Source of the DNA: an uncultured Paracoccaceae bacterium | GTDB lineage: Bacteria; Pseudomonadota; Alphaproteobacteria; Rhodobacterales; Rhodobacteraceae | Assembly: GCA_947497065.1 (NCBI GenBank) | Contig: CANMEQ010000002.1 | Span: 554,029 to 618,028 of the forward strand | Reading direction: 5' to 3' | Length of the DNA stretch: 64,000 nt | Shown here: positions 56,626-64,000 of the stretch, one piece after another | Numbering within the stretch: the first letter of the stretch is position 1 | How the letters are laid out: every line of letters starts with the position of its first letter | Position numbers and translations under genes: made by a program | The notes under the pieces: model-generated | The model's database searches: none | What the model was told of the DNA's origin: nothing | What the model saw: only the letters and a program-made list of their open reading frames with translations

Positions 56626-57525
56626 TTAAGTGATTGAGGCGGCGTGAATTTCCGCGATAGTTTCTGCGAGGGACGCGTTAAAAGCTGCGTCAGATTGCTT
56701 CGCAGACAGACCTTCTGTCAGCGCACGGCTGAAGCTGGCAATGATGCCAGAATTGTCTTTGAGGCGTGCGTTGGCTTCCGTCCGGTCATAGCCGCCGGAA
56801 AGTGCCACAACTTTCATGGCTTTCGGGTGATCGACAAGCGGCTGATAGTGGCCCGCTGTTTCCGGCAGTGTCAGCTTCAGCATGACTTCTTCGTCCATCT
56901 TGTCTAACGCTGCGAGTGTCTGTTCCAGCAAAATAGCTTCAGCCTCGGCTTTGTCGGCAATCGAAATGGTGATCTCGGGTTCGATGATTGGCACAAGTCC
57001 ATGTGCTAGCACTTCGCGACCAAACTCGAACTGTTGGTCGACAATCGCGGCAATACCCTCACGGTTGGCTCCATCAATGACAGACCGCATTTTCGTTCCA
57101 AAAATACCGTTAGCGCGGGCGCGGGGCAGCAGGTCGGAGAGGTGCGGCATCGGCTTCATCAATTTGACGTCGTTGCGTGCGTCTTCAAGGCCCTTGTCGA
57201 TCTTAAGGAACGGCACCACTCCATTGTCATCCCAAAGCGCCTGGGCTGTCGGTTTGCCGGCGACCTGACGATCCATGGTCATTTCGAACAAGATCGCGCC
57301 GACAACTTTGTCGCCGTTGAATTCAGGTGCCTGAATGATCCGTGCCCGCATGCCGTGGATCAGATCGAACATCTCGTCTTCGGATGTGTAGGCATCTTCC
57401 GTCACGCCATAGAGCGCCAAAGCTTTCGGTGTTGATCCGCCAGATTGATCCAGCGCCGCGATAAAGCCTTGGCCACTACGGACCTGATTTGCCATTTCTG
57501 CTTGTGTGGAATTCATGTCGAGCAT
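56626..57525 (-). CDS. fda: Fructose-bisphosphate aldolase class I
   Basis: 299 aa. The start AEMANQVRSGQGFIAALDQSGGSTPKAL and the block PFLKIDKGLED are those of the bacterial class I aldolase (Schiff-base type, no metal). It splits or forms fructose 1,6-bisphosphate. The ribosome site AAGAGG lies in a hairpin (see findings). pgk is upstream on the same strand. Confidence 0.93.
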   Translation of the reverse strand: MLDMNSTQAEMANQVRSGQGFIAALDQSGGSTPKALALYGVTEDAYTSEDEMFDLIHGMRARIIQAPEFNGDKVVGAILFEMTMDRQVAGKPTAQALWDDNGVVPFLKIDKGLEDARNDVKLMKPMPHLSDLLPRARANGIFGTKMRSVIDGANREGIAAIVDQQFEFGREVLAHGLVPIIEPEITISIADKAEAEAILLEQTLAALDKMDEEVMLKLTLPETAGHYQPLVDHPKAMKVVALSGGYDRTEANARLKDNSGIIASFSRALTEGLSAKQSDAAFNASLAETIAEIHAASIT

Positions 57526-57529
57526 GTCA

Positions 57530-57575
57530 AAGACCTCTTAATACCAAGGGCGACGCTGCCCTTGGTATTGGTCTT
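57530..57575 (-). promoter_or_regulatory. Hairpin covering the fda ribosome binding site
   Basis: 12-bp perfect stem AATACCAAGGGC / GCCCTTGGTATT with loop GACGCT, extended by AAGACC / GGTCTT across a 4-base bulge. On the minus strand the fda ribosome site AAGAGG sits in the bulge and outer stem. Confidence 0.7.
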
Positions 57576-57602
57576 ATGGGACACAGGTTGTGCCGACAAT
57601 TC

Positions 57603-57626
57603 TGGTTACGCTAACGGTTGCGCTAA
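57603..57626. promoter_or_regulatory. Tandem 12-base repeats upstream of fda (LacI-type operator-like)
   Basis: GGTTACGCTAAC and GGTTGCGCTAAC lie side by side, one mismatch apart. They resemble the TGTTAGCGCTAACA-type operator of the LacI-family regulator CceR, as I remember that motif. Confidence 0.45.
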
Positions 57627-57678
57627 CAACTGGTATTCTAGTCGCCTGATAGCGCAAACACCCGAGTTTGTGCGTATT

Positions 57679-58857
57679 TCAGCCGCCCAATGCTGCAACA
57701 CCGGGCAGTGTTTTACCTTCCATCCACTCTAAAAACGCGCCGCCAGCGGTGGAGATATAGGTGAAATCGTCCGCCGCGTTTGCCTGATTCAGGGCCGCGA
57801 CCGTATCGCCGCCGCCCGCAACCGTAATCAGGCTCCCAGACTTGGTCAGATCAGCCGCGGCCTTCGCTGCTGCGAAGGTGGCTTTGTGAAATGGCTCGAT
57901 TTCAAATGCACCCAAGGGGCCATTCCAGATCACCGTTTTCGCCGTCTCAAACAGCGCGCTGATTTGCGCGACGGATTTAGGGCCTGCGTCCAGGATCATT
58001 TTGTCCGCTGGGCAGGCGTCCGCCGCGACGGTTTCATTTTCAGCGCCAGCTTTGAATTCAGCGGAGACGACCACATCGACAGGCAACACCAATGTGCAAC
58101 CCGCGCTTTCGGCTTTTTTCATAATGTCGCGTGCTGTGTCGGCCAGATCATGTTCGCAAAGAGATTTGCCAACATCGATACCTTGGGCTGCGAGGAACGT
58201 GTTCGCCATGCCGCCACCAATCACAATCGCATCTGTCTTGGAGATTAGGTTGCCGAGCAGATCCAACTTCGTGGACACTTTCGCGCCGCCAACAACCGCA
58301 ACAACGGGTCGTTCCGGTGCTCCGAGTGCTTTTTCCAATGCACCCAGCTCTTCGGCCATCAAGCGGCCCGCGCAATTGGGCAGCAATTTCGCCACGCCTT
58401 CGGTCGATGCGTGGGCGCGGTGCGCGGCCGAAAACGCATCGTTGCAATAAACATCGCCCAATGACGACAAAAACTGCGCCATTTTCGGGTCGTTGTCAGT
58501 TTCCATGGAGGTGAAACGCGTATTTTCCACCAAAATCACCGCATCGGCAGGGGCGGCATCAATCGCGGCGCGATCTGGACGTTCGATGAACGTAACAGGG
58601 CGACCTAGAACGGCCTCAAGTGTTGGAACTGTGATGCGCAAAGACAGCTCTGGCACGACTTCACCCTTTGGGCGCCCGAAATGCGCCAACATGACAGGCT
58701 TGCCGCCCTTGGCGAGAATGTCTGTGATTGTTGGTTTGATGCGTTCAATCCGTGTGGCGTCCGTGACCTTGCCATCTTCAATGGGGACGTTGATGTCCAC
58801 CCGTGTCAGCACCACTTTGCCATTCAAATCCATGTCGTCGAGTGTATTCCAGCCCAT
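57679..58857 (-). CDS. pgk: Phosphoglycerate kinase
   Basis: 392 aa from the ATG at 58857, with CAGGAGA upstream; the track ORF adds 18 residues. [39 protein letters not shown] and [14 protein letters not shown] mark PGK. It makes ATP or 3-phosphoglycerate. fda follows after 153 bases. Confidence 0.96.
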   Translation of the reverse strand: MGWNTLDDMDLNGKVVLTRVDINVPIEDGKVTDATRIERIKPTITDILAKGGKPVMLAHFGRPKGEVVPELSLRITVPTLEAVLGRPVTFIERPDRAAIDAAPADAVILVENTRFTSMETDNDPKMAQFLSSLGDVYCNDAFSAAHRAHASTEGVAKLLPNCAGRLMAEELGALEKALGAPERPVVAVVGGAKVSTKLDLLGNLISKTDAIVIGGGMANTFLAAQGIDVGKSLCEHDLADTARDIMKKAESAGCTLVLPVDVVVSAEFKAGAENETVAADACPADKMILDAGPKSVAQISALFETAKTVIWNGPLGAFEIEPFHKATFAAAKAAADLTKSGSLITVAGGGDTVAALNQANAADDFTYISTAGGAFLEWMEGKTLPGVAALGG

Positions 58858-58976
58858 GATCGTCTCCTGTTTCGTTGGCATGTTCATGATCAATCGTCGC
58901 ACCAGCGTCAACCGTGGCTTGGAATCCGCGCCGCGCGCGCATAGGTTCGCGCCAACGTAATGAAAAGGAGACCGGC

Positions 58977-59483
58977 ATGGCCGAGATCAAAGACCCCGAA
59001 AACACAATCCTGATGGAACTCAAAGACGGAACCGTCACCATTGAACTGCTGCCAGATGTGGCCCCTCAGCATGTTGAGCGTATGAAAACACTGGTGCGCT
59101 CTGGTGCGTATGACAATGTCGCGTTCCACCGTGTGATCGACGGGTTCATGGCCCAGACAGGCGATGTGGCCAACGGCAACATGGAAAAAGACTTCGACAT
59201 CGGTCGTGCCGGTACCGGTGGGTCTGACATGCCTGATCTGCCTGCAGAATTTTCCAAGATCCCGCACGCACGTGGCTCCATCGGCGCTGCGCGCTCTGCG
59301 AACCCGAACTCTGCCAACAGCCAGTTCTTCATCAACTTCAGCGACAACGATTTCCTGAACGGCCAGTACACTGTGTATGGTCAGGTCACATCTGGCATGG
59401 AGCATGTTGATGCCATCGTGCGCGGCGAGCCACCGATGTACCCAGACCGTATGGTGTCCATGAAAGTGGCTGCCGATGCTTAA
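58977..59483 (+). CDS. Cytoplasmic peptidylprolyl isomerase (cyclophilin)
   Basis: 168 aa from the ATG at 58977, with AAAAGGAGA upstream. Cyclophilin motifs [39 protein letters not shown]. No signal peptide, so cytoplasmic PpiB type. Its end overlaps the next gene by 8 bases. Confidence 0.94.
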   Translation: MAEIKDPENTILMELKDGTVTIELLPDVAPQHVERMKTLVRSGAYDNVAFHRVIDGFMAQTGDVANGNMEKDFDIGRAGTGGSDMPDLPAEFSKIPHARGSIGAARSANPNSANSQFFINFSDNDFLNGQYTVYGQVTSGMEHVDAIVRGEPPMYPDRMVSMKVAADA

Positions 59484-60036
59484 GCGCACATCCCTGATCG
59501 CTTTGCTGGCTGCGTCTTCGGCGCAGGCGGCGGGGCTGGACATCACCGTAGATGGGGCGGCCACCGGCACGATCTCCATCGACCTGTTCGAAGACATCGC
59601 ACCGCTTCACGCAGCGCAGCTCACTGCGTTGGCCGCAGATGGGGCCTATGATGGTGTGGTGTTTCACCGCGTGATTGAAGGCTTCATGGCGCAAACCGGC
59701 GACGTTCAATTCGGCGACAGCACAGATGCGGAATTCAACATGCGCCGCGCGGGCACGGGCGGGTCTGACCTGCCTGATATCGCACTGGAAGCCACAACCG
59801 AGAAATCGTTCACACGTGGCATGGTTGGCATGGCGCGGGCGCAAAACCCGAATTCCGCCAACAGCCAGTTCTTCATCATGTTCGAAGACGGCCCGTTTCT
59901 GGATGGGCAGTACACTATTGTTGGTGAGGTCACTGACGGCATGGATGTGGTTGATGCCATCAAACGTGGTGACGGCCCGAATGGCGCCGTGATTGGTGAA
60001 GCGGACCGTATGGTCAGCGTGACCGTGACAGACTGA
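59476..60036 (+). CDS. Exported peptidylprolyl isomerase (cyclophilin)
   Basis: 186 aa. It begins with a signal peptide ([19 protein letters not shown]), then [14 protein letters not shown] and [21 protein letters not shown]. It is a periplasmic cyclophilin that starts inside the end of its cytoplasmic paralog, so the two are co-translated. Confidence 0.93.
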   Translation: MLKRTSLIALLAASSAQAAGLDITVDGAATGTISIDLFEDIAPLHAAQLTALAADGAYDGVVFHRVIEGFMAQTGDVQFGDSTDAEFNMRRAGTGGSDLPDIALEATTEKSFTRGMVGMARAQNPNSANSQFFIMFEDGPFLDGQYTIVGEVTDGMDVVDAIKRGDGPNGAVIGEADRMVSVTVTD

Positions 60037-60058
60037 TCCATAACCTAAATTTGCATTG

Positions 60059-60087
60059 GGGCCGCGCAGAGATGCGTGGCCCTTTTT
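60059..60087 (+). terminator. Terminator after the cyclophilin pair
   Basis: Stem GGGCCGCGCA / TGCGTGGCCC (one G-U), loop GAGA, then TTTTT. Confidence 0.88.
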
Positions 60088-60096
60088 GTTGGGTCC

Positions 60097-61479
60097 TTAG
60101 GTCCCACAGAACGTCTGGCGGACCTTTTGCGCCTCAGTTGGCGGGCGCATAAATTCAGGTGCAGGCTCAAACGGCGCGCTGACCGCAGATAAGAGCGCAT
60201 GAAACGGCGCGTAATCGCCATCTGTGGCGGCGCCAATCGCCTGTTCAATCATATGGGTGCGTGGGATTACCTTTGGGTTCGTCGACCTCCACAAGGCGTC
60301 ATCAGGGTTTGCCGCACGCCATTTGCCGTGCCAGTCCGGCAGGGACGTGGCGGTTTGATCGAGGTCTGCAAAAGTTTTGGTGAAATCCATTTGTGAATGG
60401 GCCATTTGCGTCAACAGATCCTGCGCCAAGGCATATGTGCCGTCACCGTCACCGGCACCAAGCCCCAGCTTCGCGGCGAACTCTGCCTGCCATTGGGTTT
60501 GATAGGCCGCAGGGAAACGGTTGATGATTTCGGTGAAACGCTCGATCGCCTCATCTTGATCCGGCATTATCGGAACAAGTGCGGTGGCGAATTGTGCCAA
60601 ATTCCAGTGGGTAACAGAGGGCTGATTGGAATAGGCATAGCGCCCCTGATAGTCGATTGAGCTGAACACCGTATCCGGGTGGTAGACATCCATGAAAGCG
60701 CAAGGACCATAATCGATGGTTTCGCCCGCGATTTGAACGTTGTCAGTGTTCATCACCCCGTGAATAAAACCATGGGCCATCCATTTCGCAATTAGGCTGG
60801 CCTGCCGCGCCAGCACCGCGTCTAACAGGCCCGCAGGTCCGTCTGCTTCGGGGTAATGGCGCGCGATTGTGTAGTCAGTCAGCGCCTGAAGCGCGTCTTT
60901 ATCTCCACGTGCGGCAAAAAACTGGAACGTCCCGACGCGGATGTGGGAGGCCGCAACACGTGTCAGCACGGCGCCGGGCAGGGGGCCTTGTTCACGCAAG
61001 ACCGGATCGCCGGTTGTTACGGCTGCCAACGCGCGGGTGGTCGGGATGCCAAGCGCGTGCATCGCGCAGGACATTATATATTCACGGATCACGGGACCGA
61101 CCCAGGCCCGCCCGTCGCCACTGCGCGAATAGGGCGTTCGCCCCGCACCTTTGAGCTGCAGGTCGACCCGTCCGACTGGACTGTCGATCTCACCTAGATG
61201 CACGGCGCGCCCATCCCCTAGCTGCGGCGAGAATCCACCAAATTGATGACCCGCGTAAACTTGGGCGAAGGGGCGCGCCGTGTCCGGCACATCGTTACCC
61301 GAAAATAGCGCTGCGGCCCCTGTGTCGGTCATCTGCGCGGTGTCGAGGCCCAGTTGGTCCGCCAACGCATGGTTGAACACAATCAACGCCGGGTCGCTGA
61401 CAGGGGTTGGTGCCTGTTGCGTGTAGAACCGATCCGGCAGGGTGAGATAGGTGGTGTCAAAGGGCAGGTGCAGCGGCAT
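60097..61479 (-). CDS. selO: Protein adenylyltransferase SelO (YdiU family)
   Basis: 460 aa. YAGHQFGGFSPQLGDGRAV and HGVMNTDNVQIAGETIDYGPC are the SelO pseudokinase signatures. It transfers AMP to protein Ser, Thr or Tyr and is tied to oxidative stress. No signal peptide; the C-terminal residue before the stop is Thr, not selenocysteine. Confidence 0.93.
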   Translation of the reverse strand: MPLHLPFDTTYLTLPDRFYTQQAPTPVSDPALIVFNHALADQLGLDTAQMTDTGAAALFSGNDVPDTARPFAQVYAGHQFGGFSPQLGDGRAVHLGEIDSPVGRVDLQLKGAGRTPYSRSGDGRAWVGPVIREYIMSCAMHALGIPTTRALAAVTTGDPVLREQGPLPGAVLTRVAASHIRVGTFQFFAARGDKDALQALTDYTIARHYPEADGPAGLLDAVLARQASLIAKWMAHGFIHGVMNTDNVQIAGETIDYGPCAFMDVYHPDTVFSSIDYQGRYAYSNQPSVTHWNLAQFATALVPIMPDQDEAIERFTEIINRFPAAYQTQWQAEFAAKLGLGAGDGDGTYALAQDLLTQMAHSQMDFTKTFADLDQTATSLPDWHGKWRAANPDDALWRSTNPKVIPRTHMIEQAIGAATDGDYAPFHALLSAVSAPFEPAPEFMRPPTEAQKVRQTFCGT

Positions 61480-61509
61480 GTTTGTATCCTTGGTGCGGTG
61501 CCCCAGAAC

Positions 61510-61959
61510 TTAAAGCGTTCTGGTCATCAGGGAATAGCGGTCGCGCATTTTGAAATGGGCGCGTGTATAAAGCCGCTGTGTCGCCTCGTCTTCACGATCG
61601 ACCTCCAGATGCAGGGCCTTCACCCCAACATCTGACAAACTTCCGGAAATGGCAGCCAAAACTTCGGACGCGATGCCCCGTTTTCGAACGGGTGGGCGAA
61701 TATATAGTTCATCTACGAAGGCATCCATGCCGCCCAATTCCATCGACCAGCCAAAGGTGATGATAACATAGCCGGTGGGCGCCATGGTTGGGCCGAACAG
61801 CCAAACGGCCCCCAGCGGCGATCCTTCGAGAAGAGGCGAGAGCGCCGCTGTGCGCGCAGCGTCATCCATTTCGATGCCGTATTCGGCGTGAAACGCCGTT
61901 ATCAGGGGGAGCAGCTTCGGCGCATCTGCGGGGCCGGCGAGTGTAATGGCGGTGGTCAT
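61510..61959 (-). CDS. GNAT family N-acetyltransferase
   Basis: 149 aa from the ATG at 61959; the track ORF adds 12 residues. TAITLAGPADAPKLLPLITAFHAEYG, LYIRPPVRKRGIASEVLAAI as the acetyl-CoA loop and KALHLEVDREDEATQRLYTRAHF near the end. Substrate unknown. The ribosome site is weak. Confidence 0.85.
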   Translation of the reverse strand: MTTAITLAGPADAPKLLPLITAFHAEYGIEMDDAARTAALSPLLEGSPLGAVWLFGPTMAPTGYVIITFGWSMELGGMDAFVDELYIRPPVRKRGIASEVLAAISGSLSDVGVKALHLEVDREDEATQRLYTRAHFKMRDRYSLMTRTL

Positions 61960-62048
61960 ATCTAAATTCCAAACCATGCGGGAACACCCCGACACGTTGC
62001 ACCCGTCCTACCTCTCCAGCAACCAATCGGAAAGGGTGAAGCTGTGAC

Positions 62049-62990
62049 CTAGCCCAACGTCGCCAAACGCTCGGCCAGCAGCGCGAAGAACCCGTCAGCG
62101 TCTAGATCGCCCATAAACATGCAGTTCGGGGTGCGGTCAGTCACGCCCCACCAATCTGCGACTGTCATGCCTAGCGTTAGCTCTGACTGGGTTTCGATCT
62201 CAACGTTGATGTGCCGGCCAGTGAAAAGGTCCGGCTTGATCAAATAGGCGATCACGGTCGGGTCATGAAGAGGCGCCCCAGCAGACCCGTATTTCTCTTT
62301 GTCGAAGCGTTCAAAGAAGTCAGTCCAAGCCGCCGTCATATCGCCGACTTTAGTGCCCATGTTTCTGAACGCATCGACACGGGACTGAGTGGTCAAGGCT
62401 TTGTGTGTGACGTCAAGCGGCATCGCGGTGAGGGAAACACCGGCCTCGAAGACGATCTTGGCGGCCTCCGGGTCCACATAAATATTGAACTCTGCGGCTG
62501 GTGTAATGTTACCCACTTCGAAATAGGCTCCGCCCATCAATACGATTTCTTGGATCGCGTCTTTGATGTCGGGCGCGCGGGTCAGGGCGGTCGCGATGTT
62601 GGTCAGCGGACCCAAGGGACAAAGCGTAATGGATTGGGCGGGTGCTGCGCGACAGGTTTCAATGATCCAATCAACAGCATGTTGATCCTGCAGTGGCATC
62701 GTTGGTGCATCAAGCTGTGGCCCATCTAGCCCGGTTTTCCCGTGCACATGTTCTGCGGTGACCAACGTCCGGGACATCGGGGCCTCGCAGCCAGCGAAAA
62801 CCTTGGTTTCTGGAAATCCGGCCAATTCGCACACGATGCGCGCATTCTTTTGGGTCAGCGAGAGCGGTACATTCCCCGCAACCGCTGTGATCCCTAGCAC
62901 ATTCAATTCAGGCGATGCCAATGCCAACAAAATAGCGACCGCATCATCCTGACCTGGATCGGTATCGATGATAATATTCCGGGTAGCCAT
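62049..62990 (-). CDS. Nucleoside hydrolase (IunH/RihA-like)
   Basis: 313 aa. IIDTDPGQDDAVAILLALASPEL starts the calcium-binding Asp cluster; GNVPLSLTQKNA, LCPLGPLTNIATAL and EFNIYVDPEAAKIVF are family motifs. It splits ribonucleosides into base and ribose in salvage. Exact specificity unclear. Confidence 0.92.
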   Translation of the reverse strand: MATRNIIIDTDPGQDDAVAILLALASPELNVLGITAVAGNVPLSLTQKNARIVCELAGFPETKVFAGCEAPMSRTLVTAEHVHGKTGLDGPQLDAPTMPLQDQHAVDWIIETCRAAPAQSITLCPLGPLTNIATALTRAPDIKDAIQEIVLMGGAYFEVGNITPAAEFNIYVDPEAAKIVFEAGVSLTAMPLDVTHKALTTQSRVDAFRNMGTKVGDMTAAWTDFFERFDKEKYGSAGAPLHDPTVIAYLIKPDLFTGRHINVEIETQSELTLGMTVADWWGVTDRTPNCMFMGDLDADGFFALLAERLATLG

Positions 62991-63441
62991 AAAGTTTTCC
63001 TAATCATGTGCTTTGAACGTGTTGCGTAAATTAGCGGGGTGAGACGGATAGTAAATGTCTTTTGACTGCTTGGTCTAATTTGCAACTTTTGGGTGAAGTT
63101 CGGTCAAGCCATGCCCGCCTGCTTTCAACCAAACCCGATTGGTCTGAAACAAGTCCCTCTGGTTTCAAGCCCACCAAATGAATGTTCATAAGGCGTTGGT
63201 GAGGCCATTGGCGGTGGCTCGCTCCTTCGCGATAATTTCCTGCGCCAAAGACTGCCGAACATAATATCCCGCGGCGCCAACGGCGTGAGGTTGCTCAACG
63301 CCTTGCCCCTTTTATGCGTTGAATGGCCCAAAAGTCGTGCCGTTGGACAGCGCTGTCTGCAGGGCAGGCGTGGACGCTTAACGTCGTACCTGCTGGGAAC
63401 TGACCCAGTATGCAGAACCAAGTCTTTAAAGGAGACCACAC
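62991..63441. other. 451-base stretch without a gene; possible dispersed repeat
   Basis: No supported gene. An ORF on the minus strand (63125-63439) has unusual Arg- and Pro-rich content and no convincing start, and it reads like an element found repeatedly in roseobacter genomes. The right end holds the leader of the EF-hand gene. Confidence 0.4.
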
Positions 63442-63693
63442 ATGCTATTTAAGATGTCCAAACTCGCCGCTGCCTTTATCCTCGCAACAGCTGGTGCGGC
63501 CTCGGCGCAAGAGGCTGATCCAGCGATAGACGTAAATGGAGACGGCTTTTACAGCTTCCCCGAAATCAACACCCTGTTCCCAGACGTGACCGACGAAGTC
63601 TTTACGCAAATCGATACAACGAGGGACGGTCTTCTCGATATGGCCGAGGTGATGTCCGCGCAAAACGCGGGGCTGATCCCGGTCTCTGAATAA
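63442..63693 (+). CDS. Secreted EF-hand protein
   Basis: 83 aa. A signal peptide (residues 1-22, ending ASA) is followed by two calcium-binding EF loops, DVNGDGFYSFPE and DTTRDGLLDMAE. AAAGGAGA lies upstream. Probably a small calcium-binding protein outside the cytoplasm; no partner is visible. Confidence 0.85.
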   Translation: MLFKMSKLAAAFILATAGAASAQEADPAIDVNGDGFYSFPEINTLFPDVTDEVFTQIDTTRDGLLDMAEVMSAQNAGLIPVSE

Positions 63694-63991
63694 GCAAACC
63701 GTCAAAAATCCAGACCACTAAACCACAAAATTGCATGGCTTTTCCCCTTATTGATCACGGGTGAGGGGGAAAGTCTGTGCTTTGCGCCGCAAAGTTTGCC
63801 GTCTTTCACCATCAAATTGGCGCTAAGAGGCTGAAGACAAACAATTGTCGGAAAACTCGCTACGACGTGATGCCTAATTGAGCAGGGGATGAGGAACGAA
63901 TGTGGGTGTGGCGAGTTGTATAGTCAGAAGCCCAGCGGGGCACATTGCACCGCACCCCGGGCACCCCAGATAAACCAAATTGGAGACTACC
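63694..63991. other. 298-base gap after the EF-hand gene
   Basis: A 15-base palindrome CTTTGCG-C-CGCAAAG lies at 63780-63794 and a GGGGAAAG-type inverted repeat with CTTTTCCCC just before it. No gene seen. Confidence 0.4.
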
Positions 63992-64000
63992 ATGAACACT
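63992..64000 (+). CDS. Start of a gene cut by the window end
   Basis: ATG AAC ACT preceded by TGGAG at a good distance. Only three codons are visible, so the product cannot be named. Confidence 0.5.

Overview
The window is a bacterial chromosome segment that reads as Rhodobacteraceae (Rhodobacterales, Alphaproteobacteria; marine Roseobacter-type). The evidence is gene content and order: a complete RcGTA-type gene transfer agent cluster next to the fatty-acid-synthesis genes and cysE, pyruvate dehydrogenase with a lipoyl domain on E1-beta, a fused SecDF, the ccmABCDG block, LuxR-type solos, DUF1223, DUF6314 and Hint_2 families, and a CtrA-like box. The assignment is from family knowledge and synteny; no database search was run.

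Layout. 1-6300: envelope and housekeeping genes (BamB-like lipoprotein, der, a TspO/MBR-like membrane protein, a DUF2235 hydrolase, serS). 6500-13100: one collinear block for protein export and cytochrome c maturation (yajC, a small secreted protein, secDF, a Mth938-like protein, ccmA, ccmB, ccmC, ccmD and ccmG; ccmD is too short for the ORF track). 13200-22100: mixed single genes (DUF1223, an isolated fliG, two divergent LuxR-type autoinducer-binding proteins, purB, DUF6314, bioY, a hydrolase/OsmC fusion, an EEP-family phosphatase/nuclease, a DUF3445 heme N-demethylase). 22500-25100: nitrogen control (glnB-glnA) and a Hint-domain protein. 25300-30500: tRNA-Leu(UAG), tig, two paralogous secreted four-cysteine proteins, the rpsF-rpsR-rplI operon, and a membrane protein behind a CtrA-like box. 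30600-36300: fatty acid synthesis (fabD, fabG, acpP, fabF) plus mltG, with a PilZ-like membrane protein on the other strand that appears to start at ATT.

36497-50526 is a full gene transfer agent cluster in the RcGTA order g1 to g15: small and large terminase, portal, g3.5, protease, capsid, connectors, tail tube, chaperones, tape measure, baseplate, peptidase and megatron. There is no integrase, repressor, replication or lysis gene in it, so it encodes a particle and not an inducible prophage. A short DUF7742-type gene and cysE follow. A terminator-like hairpin lies only about 47 bases before g1, which leaves little room for a promoter after it.

51700-64000: pyruvate dehydrogenase (pdhA-pdhB-pdhC) behind two strong inverted repeats; ftsB; pgk and fda, with a long hairpin over the fda ribosome binding site and tandem LacI-type operator-like repeats; paired cytoplasmic and exported cyclophilins; SelO; a GNAT acetyltransferase; a nucleoside hydrolase; a gene-poor stretch that may be a dispersed repeat; and a small EF-hand protein.

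No CRISPR array, insertion sequence, rRNA or replication origin was seen. The most interesting signals are the hairpin in the GTA leader, the ATT start codon, the occluded fda ribosome binding site, the paired operators before pdhA, the Hint domain lacking its catalytic residues, and the LuxR pair.
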